Source: CAWAMR01 sp963783095
Lineage (GTDB): Bacteria > Planctomycetota > Planctomycetia > Gemmatales > Gemmataceae
DNA: 64,000 nucleotides
Reading direction: 5' to 3'
NCBI GenBank assembly: GCA_963783095.1
Contig: CAWAMR010000003.1
Coordinates: 744,001-808,000, forward strand
The notes below the pieces were generated by a model. It was not told the origin of the DNA. It did no database searches and saw only the letters and a program-made list of their open reading frames with translations. Position 1 is the first letter of the stretch, and the number at the start of each line of letters is the position of its first letter. This document shows positions 63,982 through 64,000 of the stretch, one piece after another. The translations under genes and the position numbers were made by a program.

Positions 63982-64000
63982 GAATTGGTTGACAAAAGTA

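Overview
The window looks like chromosomal DNA of a planctomycete, most likely of the Gemmata/Gemmataceae type. The evidence is the family set: DUF1559 prepilin-like proteins, a DUF1552 protein, TIGR03067 and TIGR02996 domains, eukaryote-like kinases fused to WD40 propellers, a sulfatase, an arylsulfotransferase-like protein, and many inverted-repeat palindromes between genes. I found no rRNA, tRNA or CRISPR array.

The main discovery is at 11.48-24.12 kb. It is a chromosomal integron read from right to left. A degenerate integron integrase gene (23479-24116, + strand) faces away from an array of 19 attC-like sites on its left. The sites delimit about 19 short cassettes, nearly all encoding small hypothetical proteins on the - strand: zinc ribbons, DUF2158/YodC-like, TIGR02996 and SUKH-like. 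Each attC-like site has GCCGAAC/GTTCGGC-type outer boxes and an inner stem. In nearly all of them one unpaired base lies in the right arm, which fixes the orientation and agrees with the cassette genes. One 635-bp cassette is present twice, and the two copies are bounded exactly at attC ends. The integrase has lost its middle, including the first catalytic arginine region, so the array is probably frozen.

Left flank (0-11.4 kb): ankyrin protein, conserved hypothetical, DUF1552 protein, kinase-WD40-TPR sensor, TIGR03067 protein, HEAT remnant, broken sulfatase, RND fragment, broken FMN reductase. Right of the integron (24.1-25.4 kb) is a repeat-rich segment with a two-type (A/B) repeat array and two perfect parS-type palindromes 137 bp apart. 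Then come a GT87-like membrane glycosyltransferase, an Rpn-like nuclease, a metallophosphoesterase, a sigma-70 factor, ribosomal protein S1, a second nuclease-like gene with a repeat tail, a DUF116-polyprenyl synthetase fusion, a chorismate-lyase-like gene, two DUF1559 genes, an arylsulfotransferase-like gene, tyrS, yraN, an AAA ATPase with a truncated partner, rplS-trmD-rpsP, BolA-like and HEPN genes. The segment 47.5-58.3 kb holds a beta-propeller membrane protein, a lectin-like/TPR protein, a very large kinase-TM-WD40 protein, a VWA protein and a J-domain-like/WD40 protein, which probably form one signalling neighbourhood. The right end (58.5-62 kb) is a graveyard of conflict genes: intact darG next to a darT with its core deleted, an hsdS C-terminal stub, a vapC-like stub and lone antitoxins. 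A second copy of the A/B repeat array follows.

Many genes that should be essential and intact (rpsA, tyrS, trmD) carry single-base frameshifts. This suggests indel errors in the assembly, so one-base frameshifts should not be read as true pseudogenes without resequencing. The internal deletions in intI and darT are a different class of lesion and look real.
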